From Phaeobacter sp. G2 (GTDB taxonomy: Bacteria; Pseudomonadota; Alphaproteobacteria; Rhodobacterales; Rhodobacteraceae), in the NCBI GenBank assembly GCA_025163595.1, contig CP104100.1, positions 1,364,001 through 1,428,000 of the forward strand: DNA of 64,000 nt, given 5' to 3'. The position numbers and the translations under genes were made by a program. This document shows, piece after piece, positions 46,134 through 56,284 of the stretch. The notes beneath the pieces are model-generated. The model did not search any database and was not told the origin of the DNA. It worked only from the letters and a program-made list of their open reading frames with translations. How positions within the stretch are numbered: position 1 is the first letter of the stretch; each line of letters begins with the position of its first letter.

Positions 46134-47437
46134 TTGACGATATGCTCGTCTTTGACAAACATATTGGCCCAGGCGCGGTCGATCAGGTCTGGTGACATCT
46201 GATAGGGAATGCCTTCGAATTCACAAATGGCAATCATCTGGTCGATCAGGAAGATCGGCTGATAGTTGGCGTAGATATTGTCGATGGTCGGGTATTTTGC
46301 TTTCAGCAAATGCACCAGCGCGGTCTCGTCCAGGGGCATACCGCGTTTGCGCGCCACCATGGCAAAGATCTTGAGGAAGTTTTCCTGGCTTGGGCCGTCG
46401 ATCTTGATCTTGAAGAAAATCCGCCGCAGCGCCGCCTGGTCAAAGATCTCATTGGGGTGAAAGTTGGTGGAAAAGATCACCAGGGTGTCAAAGGGCACCT
46501 CAAATTTCTCCCCCGATTGCAGGGCGAGGATATCCTTGTTTTCTTCCAGCGGCACAATCCAGCGGTTGACCAAGGTCTGCGGCGGTTCCGCCTGGCGGCC
46601 AAGGTCATCGACGATGAAGATGCCACCGGCGGATTTCAGTTGCAGCGGCGCCTGATAGGTGCGGGCCGTTGGGTTGTAGACCAGATCCAGCATATCCAGC
46701 GTCAGCTCGCCGCCGGTGATCACCGTGGGGCGTTCACATTTCACATAGCGGCTGTCAAACCGTTTGGGGCGGCGCAGGGCGTTTGGATCCTCTGGCGCCT
46801 CTTCGATCAAGGTATGTACGATTGGGTCATAGACGGTGATCACCTGACCGGCATATTCAATAGCACGCGGCACATAGACGTGATCACCCAGGGCATCGCG
46901 GATCCCGTTGGAGATCGAGGATTTACCGTTGCCGGGCGGGCCATACATCAGGATAGAGCGGCCAGCGCTGACGGCGGGCCCCAGATGGTCCAGCAGGCTG
47001 TTGGGCAGCACCAGATGGCCCATGGCGCTGACCAGCTGATCCCGTGTCACCATGATATTGCGGATCGACTGGCGTTTGATCTGTTCGCGGTAGACATCCA
47101 GCGGCACCGGCATGGCGCCAAAATACTCTGATTGGCTCAGCGCGTCCTGTGCACGCGCCTTGCCCGCATCGGTCAGCTGATAGCCCATCTCGTTACCGCT
47201 ATTGGCGTTGAGCGTGCCGGTGGCCTCCAGCAGTTTTTGCTCGCGGGCCATGTCGATCAGCTCTTGTGTTACCGGCATCGGCAGGCAGATCGCCTCGGCC
47301 ACTTCGCTGACCACATTGACGTTCTTACGGAAAATCGTCTTGAGCAGGATGTCCCGCATCATCACGATGGGTAGCTGCATCTGCTCTAATCCCTTGGGGG
47401 TCGGAGGTGCAGTGACGGGGCTGTTTTGCATGTTCAT
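46130..47437 (-). CDS. AAA+ ATPase with N-terminal winged-helix-like region
   Basis: The 435-residue protein has an N-terminal region of about 110 residues resembling a winged helix (VSEVAEAICLPMPVTQELI and YQLTDAGKARAQDAL). The AAA+ module has Walker A ILMYGPPGNGKSSISNG, Walker B GIFIVDDLGR (DD instead of the usual DE) and sensor 1 LVIFSTNFHPNE. An arginine finger follows in LRRIFFKIKID. Similar ATPases are often found beside Tad pilus genes in this order, and tad genes are 2 kb away, but a direct role in pilus assembly is inference. A chaperone-like or regulatory function is equally possible. Confidence 0.8.
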   Translation of the reverse strand: MNMQNSPVTAPPTPKGLEQMQLPIVMMRDILLKTIFRKNVNVVSEVAEAICLPMPVTQELIDMAREQKLLEATGTLNANSGNEMGYQLTDAGKARAQDALSQSEYFGAMPVPLDVYREQIKRQSIRNIMVTRDQLVSAMGHLVLPNSLLDHLGPAVSAGRSILMYGPPGNGKSSISNGIRDALGDHVYVPRAIEYAGQVITVYDPIVHTLIEEAPEDPNALRRPKRFDSRYVKCERPTVITGGELTLDMLDLVYNPTARTYQAPLQLKSAGGIFIVDDLGRQAEPPQTLVNRWIVPLEENKDILALQSGEKFEVPFDTLVIFSTNFHPNEIFDQAALRRIFFKIKIDGPSQENFLKIFAMVARKRGMPLDETALVHLLKAKYPTIDNIYANYQPIFLIDQMIAICEFEGIPYQMSPDLIDRAWANMFVKDEHIVK

Positions 47438-47950
47438 CTGGTGGCCTGCTCATCTGATCGCGAAGGTGCCGGGGCCTGCACAGGGCAGGGGGGGCTTGCG
47501 CAACAGTCTATTCACCACTGCGGCAAGACTGAGGCAAAGCCAGAGCAATTTAGCGGTGGAGTAGGGCAGATTTGAAATGGATTGCAGCCAATAGCTGAAG
47601 CCAGCCTCAGGGGGCATCGTCAGCGCGGCTGGGGGGGGGAATACAGCGTTCCGAGGTTCTGTCGACAACACAATGGTGCAAGGGATGGGAGAGCTTGACA
47701 TTAACCAAAATGGCCTCGGCTGTAGTTGGTTCGCAAAGGTCTATTTTGTCCAAGTGATTCGTAAAATGTACTGCTCTGGCCATGGCCTAGTTGCACTTAA
47801 TAGGGGAAACAGGTCTCATTTCTATACTAAAGAGGGGCCAAATACGCCCAAATTGCTACCCAGAGATGAAGTAAGGAGTGTTAATAACTTCTCAGCGCAG
47901 TGTTCACATACTGCTCATTTGTAAAGCGTTGTTATCTTGGGAAAAGGTTG
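47438..47950. other. AT-rich divergent spacer before the chemoreceptor gene
   Basis: No gene is convincing. From about 47690 to 47950 the DNA is clearly less GC-rich than the rest of the window and contains ATTAACC and TTAATAACTT. It should hold the promoter of the chemoreceptor at 47951; the left part should hold that of the AAA+ gene. I did not find a full CtrA or sigma-28 site. Confidence 0.4.
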
Positions 47951-49330
47951 ATGAAAATGTTCAGGTCAAAAAGACGCGCAGAAGTCATGGAACTGGCTGA
48001 GAAACGATCCTTTATGGAGGTCATCGACCGTACTCAAGCGGTTATTGAGTTCAAAACAGATGGAACCATCCTGAAAGCAAATGACAATTTTCTATCTGCG
48101 CTGGGCTACGATCTGGATGAGATCGTTGGCCACCACCATTCAATGTTTGTCGACCCTGAGTACGTCAAGACAGAGAGCTACGCCGCTTTCTGGAAAGACC
48201 TCGCTGCGGGTGAATTTTTCACCGATCAGTTTCCAAGGGTGACCAAGAGCGGAAATGAAATCTGGATCCAAGCGACCTACGCTCCTGTTCTGGCCGCTGA
48301 CGGAACTGTCGACTACGTTATCAAGCTCGCCACGGATGTGACCCAACGCAGAAAAGATACCGAAGACATCGCCAATGGTTTGGCAGCAATGGCCAGTGGG
48401 GATCTCGCACACCATGTTCAGGTATCGAGCATCGAAGACCTGAGCGTTCTGGGTAGCTCGCTGAACCAGGCAATGAAACAGCTTTCACAGGCCATGGATA
48501 CTGTCAAATCCGTGTCTGTGGCTGTGTCCTCCACCGCTCACGAAATCAACGGATCAACATCGGACTTGTCCAACCGCACCGAAACCCAGGCGGCGACCCT
48601 GGAACAAACCGCTGCTGCGCTTGAAGAACTGACAGCCACCGTACGCTCTGCTGCTGAGGGCGCAAAACAGGTCGAAGACATTGTTGCCAACGCAACTGCG
48701 GCAGCCAAAGGCAGCAATTTGGTTGTGCAAGACGCAATCGTGGCCATGGATCAAATCCAGGGGTCCTCGGACAAAATTTCCCGTATCATTTCAGTCATTG
48801 ATGACATCTCCTTCCAGACAAATCTTCTGGCGCTCAATGCCGGGGTCGAAGCGGCCCGCGCAGGCGACGCCGGACGTGGCTTTGCCGTGGTTGCCTCAGA
48901 AGTTCGGGCGCTGGCGCAGCGATCCACAGAGGCGGCTGGAGAAATCAAACAGCTGATCTCAGAAAGTTCCAATCATGTGAGCCAAGGGGTGGATCTGGTT
49001 GGGAAAGCCGGGGTTGAGCTGAATGCGATTATCGAGAATGTCGGCAATATTTCCGGGCATGTGTCTAATATCGCTCGCGGTGCACAGGAACAGTCGATCA
49101 CACTTGAAGAAATCAATACCGGTGTAAGTCAGCTGGATGCGGTGACGCAGCAAAACGCAGCCATGGTGGAAGAGACGACGGCAGCAAGTCAAATTCTGGC
49201 AAACGATGCGGCAAATCTGGCGCAGCAGGTGGATAAGTTTAACACCCAGGCTGGAAACGTCGTAAAGATGCCTTCTGCTGCTGCTTCAGGTGGGACACAC
49301 CGGTATGACCGGGTTGCTTTTGGAACCTGA
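47951..49330 (+). CDS. PAS-domain methyl-accepting chemotaxis protein without membrane segments
   Basis: The 459-residue protein has a PAS domain (about residues 20-130, with [17 protein letters not shown] and [15 protein letters not shown]), a HAMP-like part (about 135-185), and a C-terminal MCP signalling domain. The hairpin tip [18 protein letters not shown] contacts CheA/CheW. There are no membrane helices, so it is a cytoplasmic or membrane-associated receptor that may sense redox or a ligand through PAS. The ATG at 47951 follows GGGAAAAGG; the frame extends upstream without domain similarity. No che genes adjoin. Codon use is slightly less GC-rich than the neighbours. It is beside the tad pilus locus. 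Confidence 0.9.
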   Translation: MKMFRSKRRAEVMELAEKRSFMEVIDRTQAVIEFKTDGTILKANDNFLSALGYDLDEIVGHHHSMFVDPEYVKTESYAAFWKDLAAGEFFTDQFPRVTKSGNEIWIQATYAPVLAADGTVDYVIKLATDVTQRRKDTEDIANGLAAMASGDLAHHVQVSSIEDLSVLGSSLNQAMKQLSQAMDTVKSVSVAVSSTAHEINGSTSDLSNRTETQAATLEQTAAALEELTATVRSAAEGAKQVEDIVANATAAAKGSNLVVQDAIVAMDQIQGSSDKISRIISVIDDISFQTNLLALNAGVEAARAGDAGRGFAVVASEVRALAQRSTEAAGEIKQLISESSNHVSQGVDLVGKAGVELNAIIENVGNISGHVSNIARGAQEQSITLEEINTGVSQLDAVTQQNAAMVEETTAASQILANDAANLAQQVDKFNTQAGNVVKMPSAAASGGTHRYDRVAFGT

Positions 49331-49429
49331 TACGCCATTGCGAAATCTGCGCCTGAACCCGTTTTTTTAGGCTCCGTCGCGCGCTCTTGGCGATTTTAGG
49401 TGCGCAGATTTTTCGAAACCCTGGCGGCA

Positions 49430-49936
49430 CTATTGTCCAAAGAATGCCACCAGGGTCAGATAGATCGCCAGGGTGCCGCCAAGGCAAAAGCCCATGGGGA
49501 AGTTCTTGCCGACACTCCAGCTTTGCCATTGCGGCGCCAGGCGGCTGAGCGGAGTGTGTTTGGCCAATCTATGGGTGGCAAAGGCCGCCAGCAGGTTGGC
49601 TGCATAGATCATGATCAGGGCAGGGAGATCGGCCAGCACCACCAGTGGCGCGGCAGCGCCGATGAATTTAGCGTCTCCCCCGCCCATGACGCCAGCCGAG
49701 AAAAACAAAAAACCGATGGCAACGCCAATAGGCAGATGCAGCAGCTGCCAGCCATAGTCGGCCCAGGTCGGCATGATAAACAGCCCCAGGATCACATAGA
49801 CCGCGCCCAGGATGTCATTGATCCAATTGGGAATGCGCATCGTCGACAGGTCGGTGTAGGCAGCGGCAAAACACAGCGGCAACACAAAGGGCAAAAACCA
49901 ACGCGCCACCTCTGCCGATCCGGCCATAAGCTGCAT
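49430..49936 (-). CDS. cpaA: Prepilin peptidase CpaA / TadV
   Basis: The 168-residue inner-membrane aspartic protease cleaves Flp-type prepilins. The two catalytic Asp residues lie in AAYTDLSTMRIPNW and in GGGDAKF, the GxGD motif. The membrane helices fit the short A24 family without the N-terminal methylase domain, as expected for Tad systems. It is the last gene of the tad unit, following tadD directly, and should process both Flp-like proteins encoded at 59.6-60.1 kb. Confidence 0.93.
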   Translation of the reverse strand: MQLMAGSAEVARWFLPFVLPLCFAAAYTDLSTMRIPNWINDILGAVYVILGLFIMPTWADYGWQLLHLPIGVAIGFLFFSAGVMGGGDAKFIGAAAPLVVLADLPALIMIYAANLLAAFATHRLAKHTPLSRLAPQWQSWSVGKNFPMGFCLGGTLAIYLTLVAFFGQ

Positions 49937-49938
49937 GA

Positions 49939-50790
49939 TCAGCTGTTCTCCAAAGCGCTCAGCGCCTTGGCGGCGGCTTCAAAATACTGCGGATGGGTGG
50001 CAACCGCTTGGCGCAACAGGCCCTCGCCAATTTTGACATCGCCCTGTTTGACTGCCGAAAGTGCCAGTGTGTGCAACAACTTGGCCTGTTCTGTCTGGGT
50101 CATGGAGATCACCGGCAGATCGTAGTTGCGCTGGGCGCCACGGGCCAGAACCAGGTTGTTCTTGGCGGTGAACAGGCTTTGGTCCTGGTGGATCGCTTCG
50201 CCAAACAAACGCTCTGCTTCGCTGTAATCGCCACGGGTCAGCTTGGAATAGCCCCAGTTGTTCATGATCTTGGCAGGCCGGGTGGTGAGCCCAACAGCGG
50301 TTTCATAAAAGCTATCGGCGCGTTTCCATTCCTGATTGGCATCGGCGACCATGGCTTCCAGGCGATAGCGCTGGTAGGTTTCATGGGTCGGGGGGATCGC
50401 ATTCAGGGCGGTTTTTGCCAGATCCCAATCGCCGATACGGATCAACGAGTCCGCGAGCCCAAGACGATCTTCACTGGTGACCTCGGGCATGGCAACAACC
50501 TTTTTCCAGGCTGCGGCGGCCTCGGTGTTGCGCTTGGCCCGGATCAAAGAGATCGCCAGGCCACGCTGCATATCGATCCGTTCGGGGTTGTTTTTCACAC
50601 TGTCCCGGAAATAGGTCACCGCCTGATTAGGATCGGCCACGGTCAACATCACATCATTGAGATTGGTTTCATCAATGACATTTACGTCCTGAAGGGCGCG
50701 TTCGACGGTTTCTTCACCGTCCTGTTTACCACAGGCTGACAGCGCAAGAGCGCCTGCCAGACATGCAGATACTAGAAATACGTGGCGCAT
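49939..50790 (-). CDS. tadD: TadD-type TPR lipoprotein (first)
   Basis: The 283-residue lipoprotein has lipobox LSAC (Cys20) and several TPR helices from about residue 50 to 270, including NPERIDMQRGLAISLIRA and NNWGYSKLTRGDYSEAERL. TadD proteins are outer-membrane-associated pilotins that help assemble the CpaC secretin. Its stop is two bases before cpaA. A second TPR lipoprotein lies just upstream. Confidence 0.88.
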   Translation of the reverse strand: MRHVFLVSACLAGALALSACGKQDGEETVERALQDVNVIDETNLNDVMLTVADPNQAVTYFRDSVKNNPERIDMQRGLAISLIRAKRNTEAAAAWKKVVAMPEVTSEDRLGLADSLIRIGDWDLAKTALNAIPPTHETYQRYRLEAMVADANQEWKRADSFYETAVGLTTRPAKIMNNWGYSKLTRGDYSEAERLFGEAIHQDQSLFTAKNNLVLARGAQRNYDLPVISMTQTEQAKLLHTLALSAVKQGDVKIGEGLLRQAVATHPQYFEAAAKALSALENS

Positions 50791-50818
50791 GTTCCTGCGT
50801 CCTTTTTCTGCTCAGCCT

Positions 50819-51430
50819 CTATAGGTCGGGGTTTTTGTGAAGCGCATAGCTTCCCCCGCCTTGTTGCACCAACTTGTACGCGTTGTTTTCTGTGCTTTGC
50901 CCGTCACTATGAGGGGTGTTTTCATTTTTTTCGAGAGCCAAGCGCAAATTATCCCGGATTGCGTCACTTTCGCCATTGTTCAGCGCAAAGGCCCGCTTGA
51001 GGATCTGCACCGCCTCAGCGGTTTTGCCCCGTTCCATCAGCACTATGCCTAGGTTGTTATGGGGCTCGGCCCAGTCGGGGGCCTGTTTGACCGCGCGCCG
51101 TAGCAGCTCCTCGGCCTGACCCATTCGGCCAAGACCGAGATTGGCCGAGCCCAGGCTGGACAGGATCTCCGGGGTCAATCCATGGTCCAATGTGGCGCGG
51201 GTAAAGGCATCCAGCGCGAGGTCGTATTCCTGGGCAGCCATCAAACGGTGGCCGACCACGAGCGGATCTTCCCCTTCTTGGCGGCTGTCGATGCCTGGTG
51301 CCCAGCTGTTGGAATTTTTCTGTGAGAGGCCCGCCGGAGAACAGCCAACCGCCACCAATGCAAAAGCAAAGGCGGCGGCGCGCGGTGCATATTGGCGAAC
51401 AGGGATACCCCGTTCGAATTTCGTCATCAT
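50819..51430 (-). CDS. TadD-type TPR lipoprotein (second)
   Basis: The 203-residue lipoprotein has a signal peptide with Cys30 (VAVGC) and TPR-like repeats: QEYDLALDAFTRATLDHG, LGSANLGLGRMGQAEELL and EPHNNLGIVLMERGKTAEA. It probably acts with or in place of the first TadD at the secretin. The ATG overlaps the tadC stop by one base. The C-terminal tail of about 50 residues is polar. Two TadD-like genes in a row is common in this group; the division of work is unknown. Confidence 0.83.
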   Translation of the reverse strand: MMTKFERGIPVRQYAPRAAAFAFALVAVGCSPAGLSQKNSNSWAPGIDSRQEGEDPLVVGHRLMAAQEYDLALDAFTRATLDHGLTPEILSSLGSANLGLGRMGQAEELLRRAVKQAPDWAEPHNNLGIVLMERGKTAEAVQILKRAFALNNGESDAIRDNLRLALEKNENTPHSDGQSTENNAYKLVQQGGGSYALHKNPDL

Positions 51431-52410
51431 CAGTTGCCTGCATTGCCCATATTGGTGATGTTCTGCACCGATGGGCCAACCAGAATGATCAGCAGCGGTG
51501 GAACCGTCAGCATCATTGTGGCAAGGGTCATCTTCACTGGCAACTTATTTGCGGCCTCTTCGGCCCGCATCACGCGTTTGTCCCGCATTTCCGCGGCATA
51601 GACCCGCAGTGCCTCGGCGATCGAGGTGCCAAAGGCGGCAGATTGGATCATCACGGTGGTAAAGGAGGAGATATCCTGCACGCCACAGCGGGTGCCCATG
51701 TCGCGCAGCACCTTTTCCTTGTCTTTACCGGCCTTCATCTCATGGGCGACAATGTCGAATTCATAGGCAAGCTGCGGGTAAGAGGCCTTGAGCTCGGAAG
51801 CGACGCGGACGATGGATTGATCCAGTGACTGACCTGCCTCAACGCAGACGAGCATCATGTCCAGAGAGTCCGGGAAACCGGATTCGATTTCTTCTTTGCG
51901 TTCGGCAATGCGGCGGGTGACCCAATATCTGGGCAGCATATAGCCGGCGCCACCTGGGCCAATGATCCGAATGACCAGCGCCTGGGTTTCGAATTCAAAA
52001 CCGGCGTTCATCACGTAGACATAGAACAGACCCGCAGCGAGCCCGATGAGGCCAAAGGCCATTTGGGCGAAGTGAAAAATCCGCACAGCATCCTTTGAGT
52101 GATACCCCGCCTGGCGCAGCTTCAGCTCCATCGCCGACAGTTCCTCGGCGTTCTGGGGCTCCAGGAAACTGGCAAATTTCTGCAACTGTTCGTTGCGGTT
52201 GTGCTGACGCAGGCGTTCTTTCTGCGGTGTTTTCCGGCTGTCCGTGGACAGGTCCCGTTGCAGTTTCTTCAGTGGATCTTCGGGCTGGTTGAGCAGCAGA
52301 AGCGCTGCAATGACCACCATCAGCAGGCCCAAAAGGCCCAGCACCAGCAGCGGACCAAAGGCACCAAACTGATCCGTGAGATAGGTTTCGATATTGGCAA
52401 AGATGCTCAT
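51430..52410 (-). CDS. tadC: Tad pilus inner-membrane platform protein TadC
   Basis: The 326-residue protein belongs to the type II secretion F family, with the GspF-type domain between about residues 160 and 320 (ESGFPDSLDMMLVCVEAGQSL). Hydrophobic segments lie near the N terminus and at the end. It forms the inner-membrane platform with TadB, powered by CpaF. It overlaps the downstream lipoprotein start by one base and follows tadB after 10 bp. Confidence 0.92.
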   Translation of the reverse strand: MSIFANIETYLTDQFGAFGPLLVLGLLGLLMVVIAALLLLNQPEDPLKKLQRDLSTDSRKTPQKERLRQHNRNEQLQKFASFLEPQNAEELSAMELKLRQAGYHSKDAVRIFHFAQMAFGLIGLAAGLFYVYVMNAGFEFETQALVIRIIGPGGAGYMLPRYWVTRRIAERKEEIESGFPDSLDMMLVCVEAGQSLDQSIVRVASELKASYPQLAYEFDIVAHEMKAGKDKEKVLRDMGTRCGVQDISSFTTVMIQSAAFGTSIAEALRVYAAEMRDKRVMRAEEAANKLPVKMTLATMMLTVPPLLIILVGPSVQNITNMGNAGN

Positions 52411-52420
52411 GGTCTCCTCC

Positions 52421-53389
52421 TCACACTTTGATGTTGGTTAGGTGGCGCATCACAAACAGGTTCACCGTCAACATGATGCCGACAAAGAAACAGGCTGGAA
52501 TGAACCAAGGGTGCCCCATCACTTCGTCGTAATAGGTAGGATCCCGGAGCAGGGTGACCATTAGGGCCAGCAGCGGGAAGGCCGAGAGGAATTTACCGGA
52601 CCATTGTGCCTCGGCGGTGATGGCCTTGACCCGGCGAAACAATCGGAACCGGGCCCGGATAACCTTGGCCAGACCGGCCAGAACCTCAGCCAGGTTGCCG
52701 CCTGATTGTTGCTGAATGGTCACCGCAACGGACAAAAAGCGCAGATCCTGAATATCGAGCCGTTCGGCCATTTCTTTCAGCGCTTCGCCAACATCCCGCC
52801 CATAGGCGCTTTCATCGGCAATGATGCCAAATTCGGTGGCCAGGGGATCTTCGATTTCATGCGCGACGATTTGCACGGTCGAGTTGAACGGGTGGCCCAC
52901 CCGCAGGCTGCGCACCATCAGCTCCACCGCATCTGGCAGTTGCTCTTCGATCATCGCCATGCGTTTGCTGGCCTTCCGGTTGACCCAGAAAAACACACCG
53001 CCCACACCCATGACGATCGCGGCCAGAACCCGCAGGGGCAGGGGGGTATTGGTACCGATGCTGAGGCCAAAAAAGGCAAGGGTGGCGACCCCTGCCATGA
53101 TCATCATCAGCTGTTTGGGACTAAAGGCGATGGCCGCCTTTTGCGCCTTTTCGGCAAGAATGGAATAGAGCGGGATGGTCTTGGATTTGCCATGCTGGCC
53201 CAGTTCCTTGCGCAGCTGCTCCAACACTTGTTCGCGGCTGCTGCCCTTTTCCATCATTTCCAGACGGCGATTGACCTGATTGTTCAGCCGGATGGATTTG
53301 CCAAAGGCTACCAGATAGATGCCCTCGACCAGCACCACCACACCGACAAAGATCAGGATATAGATGACCGGTTCTGCACTCAGTTGCAT
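52421..53389 (-). CDS. tadB: Tad pilus inner-membrane platform protein TadB
   Basis: The 322-residue protein is the GspF-like partner of TadC. Three or four hydrophobic segments and the domain motif EEQLPDAVELMVRSLRVGHP (about residue 145) are typical, followed by ATEFGIIADESAYGRDVGEAL. It is two bases from cpaF, so the genes are translationally linked. Confidence 0.93.
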   Translation of the reverse strand: MQLSAEPVIYILIFVGVVVLVEGIYLVAFGKSIRLNNQVNRRLEMMEKGSSREQVLEQLRKELGQHGKSKTIPLYSILAEKAQKAAIAFSPKQLMMIMAGVATLAFFGLSIGTNTPLPLRVLAAIVMGVGGVFFWVNRKASKRMAMIEEQLPDAVELMVRSLRVGHPFNSTVQIVAHEIEDPLATEFGIIADESAYGRDVGEALKEMAERLDIQDLRFLSVAVTIQQQSGGNLAEVLAGLAKVIRARFRLFRRVKAITAEAQWSGKFLSAFPLLALMVTLLRDPTYYDEVMGHPWFIPACFFVGIMLTVNLFVMRHLTNIKV

Positions 53390-53391
53390 CT

Positions 53392-54831
53392 TCAGACCTC
53401 CACTTGGCTGGGTTCATAAATTGAAGATGGCAGGTCATAGCCCCAAAGACGGAAGCGCTCGGAATAGTGGCTGCGCACGCCGGTGGCGGTGAAATGGCCG
53501 ATGATCTTGTTGTCGGGGGTCAGCCCGACACGCTGAAAGCGGAACAGTTCCTGCATCGAGATCACATCGCCCTCCATGCCGGTGATTTCGGTGATCGAGG
53601 TCATCCGACGCGAGCCATCCTGCAGACGCGAGGCCTGTACAATGACGTTCACCGCCGAAGAGATCTGACTGCGCACCGCCTTGATCGGCATTTCCATGCC
53701 GGCCATGGCGATCATGTTTTCCAGTCGGGAAATGCCATCGCGCGCCGAGTTGGCGTGGATTGTGGTCATGGATCCATCGTGGCCGGTGTTCATCGCCTGC
53801 AACATGTCGATGACTTCTTCACCACGGGTTTCCCCGACGATGATCCGGTCCGGACGCATCCGCAGGGCGTTTTTCAGACAATCCCGCGGCGAGACTTCGC
53901 CTTTGCCCTCAACATTGGGCGGGCGGCTTTCCATCCGTCCCACATGGGTCTGTTGCAGCTGAAGTTCCGCAGTATCCTCGATCGTCAGAATACGTTCGGC
54001 GTTATCAATAAAGGACGAAAGCGCGTTCAGCGTGGTGGTTTTACCAGACCCGGTCCCGCCTGACACAATCACATTGAGCCGGGTGGAAACGGCAGCCTGA
54101 AGATAGGCGGCCATTTCTTCGGTGAAGGCGCCAAATTCAACCAGGTCATCAATGCCCAGCTTGTCTTTTTTGAACTTCCGAATCGACACCAATGAGCCAT
54201 CCACCGCAACCGGCGGCACCATGGCGTTGAATCGCGAACCATCAGCCAGACGGGCATCCACATAAGGGTTGCTCTCATCCACACGACGGCCAACAGCCGA
54301 TACAATCTTGTCGATGATCCGCATCAGGTGCTTTTCATCTTTGAAGGCGATGTTGCTCAGCTGCAGTTTACCGCTGCGTTCGATGAAAATCTGGTGCGGG
54401 CCGTTGACCAGAATGTCGCTGACGGTTTCATCCTGCAAAAGCGTCTCAAGCGGGCCCAGGCCGGTGACCTCATCATAGAGCTCTTTGTTGAGCGTCATGC
54501 GGTCTTCACGGTTGAGCACGATACCCTTTTCTTCAAGGATTTCAGCGGCAATGGCAGAAATTTCGCCGCGCAGCTCTGCTTCCGGGGCGGTTTCCAGGGC
54601 AGCCAGGTTGAGGTTTTCCAGCAAATCGCGGTGCAGCTGAACCTTGATTTCGCTCAGACGTTCCTGGCGCTTGCGCTCCTTGTCATGGGCGGAGGCTTCG
54701 GCAGCAACGCGGGTGATCGGACGCCGCAGGCTGGGTTTTGCAGCTGGGCTGGGCGTCGCTGCTGCAGCAGCTTCGACGACCGGTGCTGCGGCCTTTGGCT
54801 TGGATGGTTGTTTCTTGTACTTCGAAAACAT
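53392..54831 (-). CDS. cpaF: Tad pilus ATPase CpaF / TadA
   Basis: The 479-residue cytoplasmic secretion ATPase powers Flp pilus assembly. The first about 80 residues are a low-complexity Lys/Ala region. The VirB11/CpaF domain has Walker [17 protein letters not shown], the Asp box [12 protein letters not shown], the Walker [15 protein letters not shown] and the His box [17 protein letters not shown]. All catalytic motifs look intact. tadB follows directly. Confidence 0.95.
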   Translation of the reverse strand: MFSKYKKQPSKPKAAAPVVEAAAAATPSPAAKPSLRRPITRVAAEASAHDKERKRQERLSEIKVQLHRDLLENLNLAALETAPEAELRGEISAIAAEILEEKGIVLNREDRMTLNKELYDEVTGLGPLETLLQDETVSDILVNGPHQIFIERSGKLQLSNIAFKDEKHLMRIIDKIVSAVGRRVDESNPYVDARLADGSRFNAMVPPVAVDGSLVSIRKFKKDKLGIDDLVEFGAFTEEMAAYLQAAVSTRLNVIVSGGTGSGKTTTLNALSSFIDNAERILTIEDTAELQLQQTHVGRMESRPPNVEGKGEVSPRDCLKNALRMRPDRIIVGETRGEEVIDMLQAMNTGHDGSMTTIHANSARDGISRLENMIAMAGMEMPIKAVRSQISSAVNVIVQASRLQDGSRRMTSITEITGMEGDVISMQELFRFQRVGLTPDNKIIGHFTATGVRSHYSERFRLWGYDLPSSIYEPSQVEV

Positions 54832-54872
54832 GAGAGACCCCCCGGGTACTCAGTAAAATGGGACGGTAGAGG

Positions 54873-56111
54873 CTAGGCTGCTGCCTCGGCCTCGCTGGCC
54901 CCCAAGTCGTGCAGGGAACGCGCCAGTTTGGCGATTTCCTTGCGCAGGGGGTTCTTGGCGTTTGATGTTGCCAGTGGCAGCCCGTGATCGCAGCTTTGGG
55001 TGATTGGTTTGCCACCATCGGGCAGTTGCAGATCAATCGAGATGCCAAGGCTTTCGGCCATGCGTTTGACCCGGCTTTTGCCGCTGAGGTCGGTGAATTT
55101 TGGTGCCCGGTTCAGGGCAAAGCGCAGTTTGTCAAAGGGCAGGCCTTCGGATTGCAGGGCCCGTTTCAGGCGCAGGGCGTTCTGGGCCGAGCGCATGTCC
55201 AGCTCGATCAGGGCAAAATAGACATGGGCCATCTGCAAAATGGTTTCCGACCACTGCACCAGCGTATGGGGCATGTCGATGATGACAAAATCAAAATGGC
55301 TGCGGGCCATTTCCACTACGCGTTCGATGTCTTCCACTGAGATGAATTCCAGCGGGATCATGTCACTGGGCGCAGTCAGAACCTGCAGTTTTTCCTCAAA
55401 GGGCAGTAGCGCCTGGCCAAAAATATCGGCATCCATCTCTTCGGTTTCGCTCCACATCTCCATCACGACCTCGCGGCGCGGCAGATCGAGATAGGTCGAA
55501 ATCGACCCCTGCTGCATGTCAAAGTCCAGCAGGCAAACCGAAGGTGCCTTTTGGCTGCTCATCTCGGCGAGCTCCCAGGCGAGGTTCACAGCCAGCGTGG
55601 TCGAGCCAGTGCCACCGGCCAAGCCGTGACAGACGATAACCGCGCCTTCACGGCGGGCATCCGGTTGCAGAGCATGTGGATTGTTTTGCGCTGCTGGCTC
55701 GGGCTCGGGTGTGCTGAGCCGGTCAATGGCGGCCTGCAATTCGCGCTCTGGCAGCGGATAGGGAATAAACTCATCGGCCCCCTGTCGCAGCAGGGTGTGC
55801 AGGGCGGCGGGGCTGACTTCCTCGGCGATCAGAATCACCTTGATGTCGCGAGCCTTGGCCTGAGTGATGATTTCGCCCATCTGCGCCAGGTTGGCTTCAT
55901 CTTCACTGTCCATTGCGAGGGCGACAAATTCCAGGGTCTCGGCTTCGGGCTGGGCAAAAAAGGCCAGGGTTTCGTTAAACCCAAGATCGCCCCAGGCCTC
56001 GCCCAGTGCTGTTTCCATGTCTTCAATCAAGAGGTCGAAATTCTGCACGTCGCGGCTGATTGTGCAGGCAACAATGGCAGCTGTTTCAGTTTGTGGCATT
56101 TCACCGCTCAT
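54873..56111 (-). CDS. cpaE: Tad pilus localisation protein CpaE / TadZ
   Basis: The roughly 412-residue protein has an N-terminal receiver-like domain (about 10-130) and a C-terminal MinD/ParA-like domain. The P-loop position reads GGTGSTTLAVNLA and has no lysine where KGGxGKT-type ATPases have one, as known for atypical TadZ proteins. LLDFDMQQGSIS is the switch region. It is thought to localise the pilus machine at a cell pole. The third ATG (56111) has AAGAGG 9 bases upstream; the open frame reaches further, to 56213. Confidence 0.9.
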   Translation of the reverse strand: MSGEMPQTETAAIVACTISRDVQNFDLLIEDMETALGEAWGDLGFNETLAFFAQPEAETLEFVALAMDSEDEANLAQMGEIITQAKARDIKVILIAEEVSPAALHTLLRQGADEFIPYPLPERELQAAIDRLSTPEPEPAAQNNPHALQPDARREGAVIVCHGLAGGTGSTTLAVNLAWELAEMSSQKAPSVCLLDFDMQQGSISTYLDLPRREVVMEMWSETEEMDADIFGQALLPFEEKLQVLTAPSDMIPLEFISVEDIERVVEMARSHFDFVIIDMPHTLVQWSETILQMAHVYFALIELDMRSAQNALRLKRALQSEGLPFDKLRFALNRAPKFTDLSGKSRVKRMAESLGISIDLQLPDGGKPITQSCDHGLPLATSNAKNPLRKEIAKLARSLHDLGASEAEAAA

Positions 56112-56284
56112 CGACATCATCCTCTTGGTTCCAAAGCGGTCTGGCAAACGACGGATTGCCTGACTGCTTCTGAGGATCAATGTCGGTGAAGATCTGGGCG
56201 AGATTGGGGCCAAAAAGCCCCAATTATTGGGAATTGTTAAGGGTTCCTAAAACTCTAAGAACTTGGCGGGCCGTTAGGGCCAGA

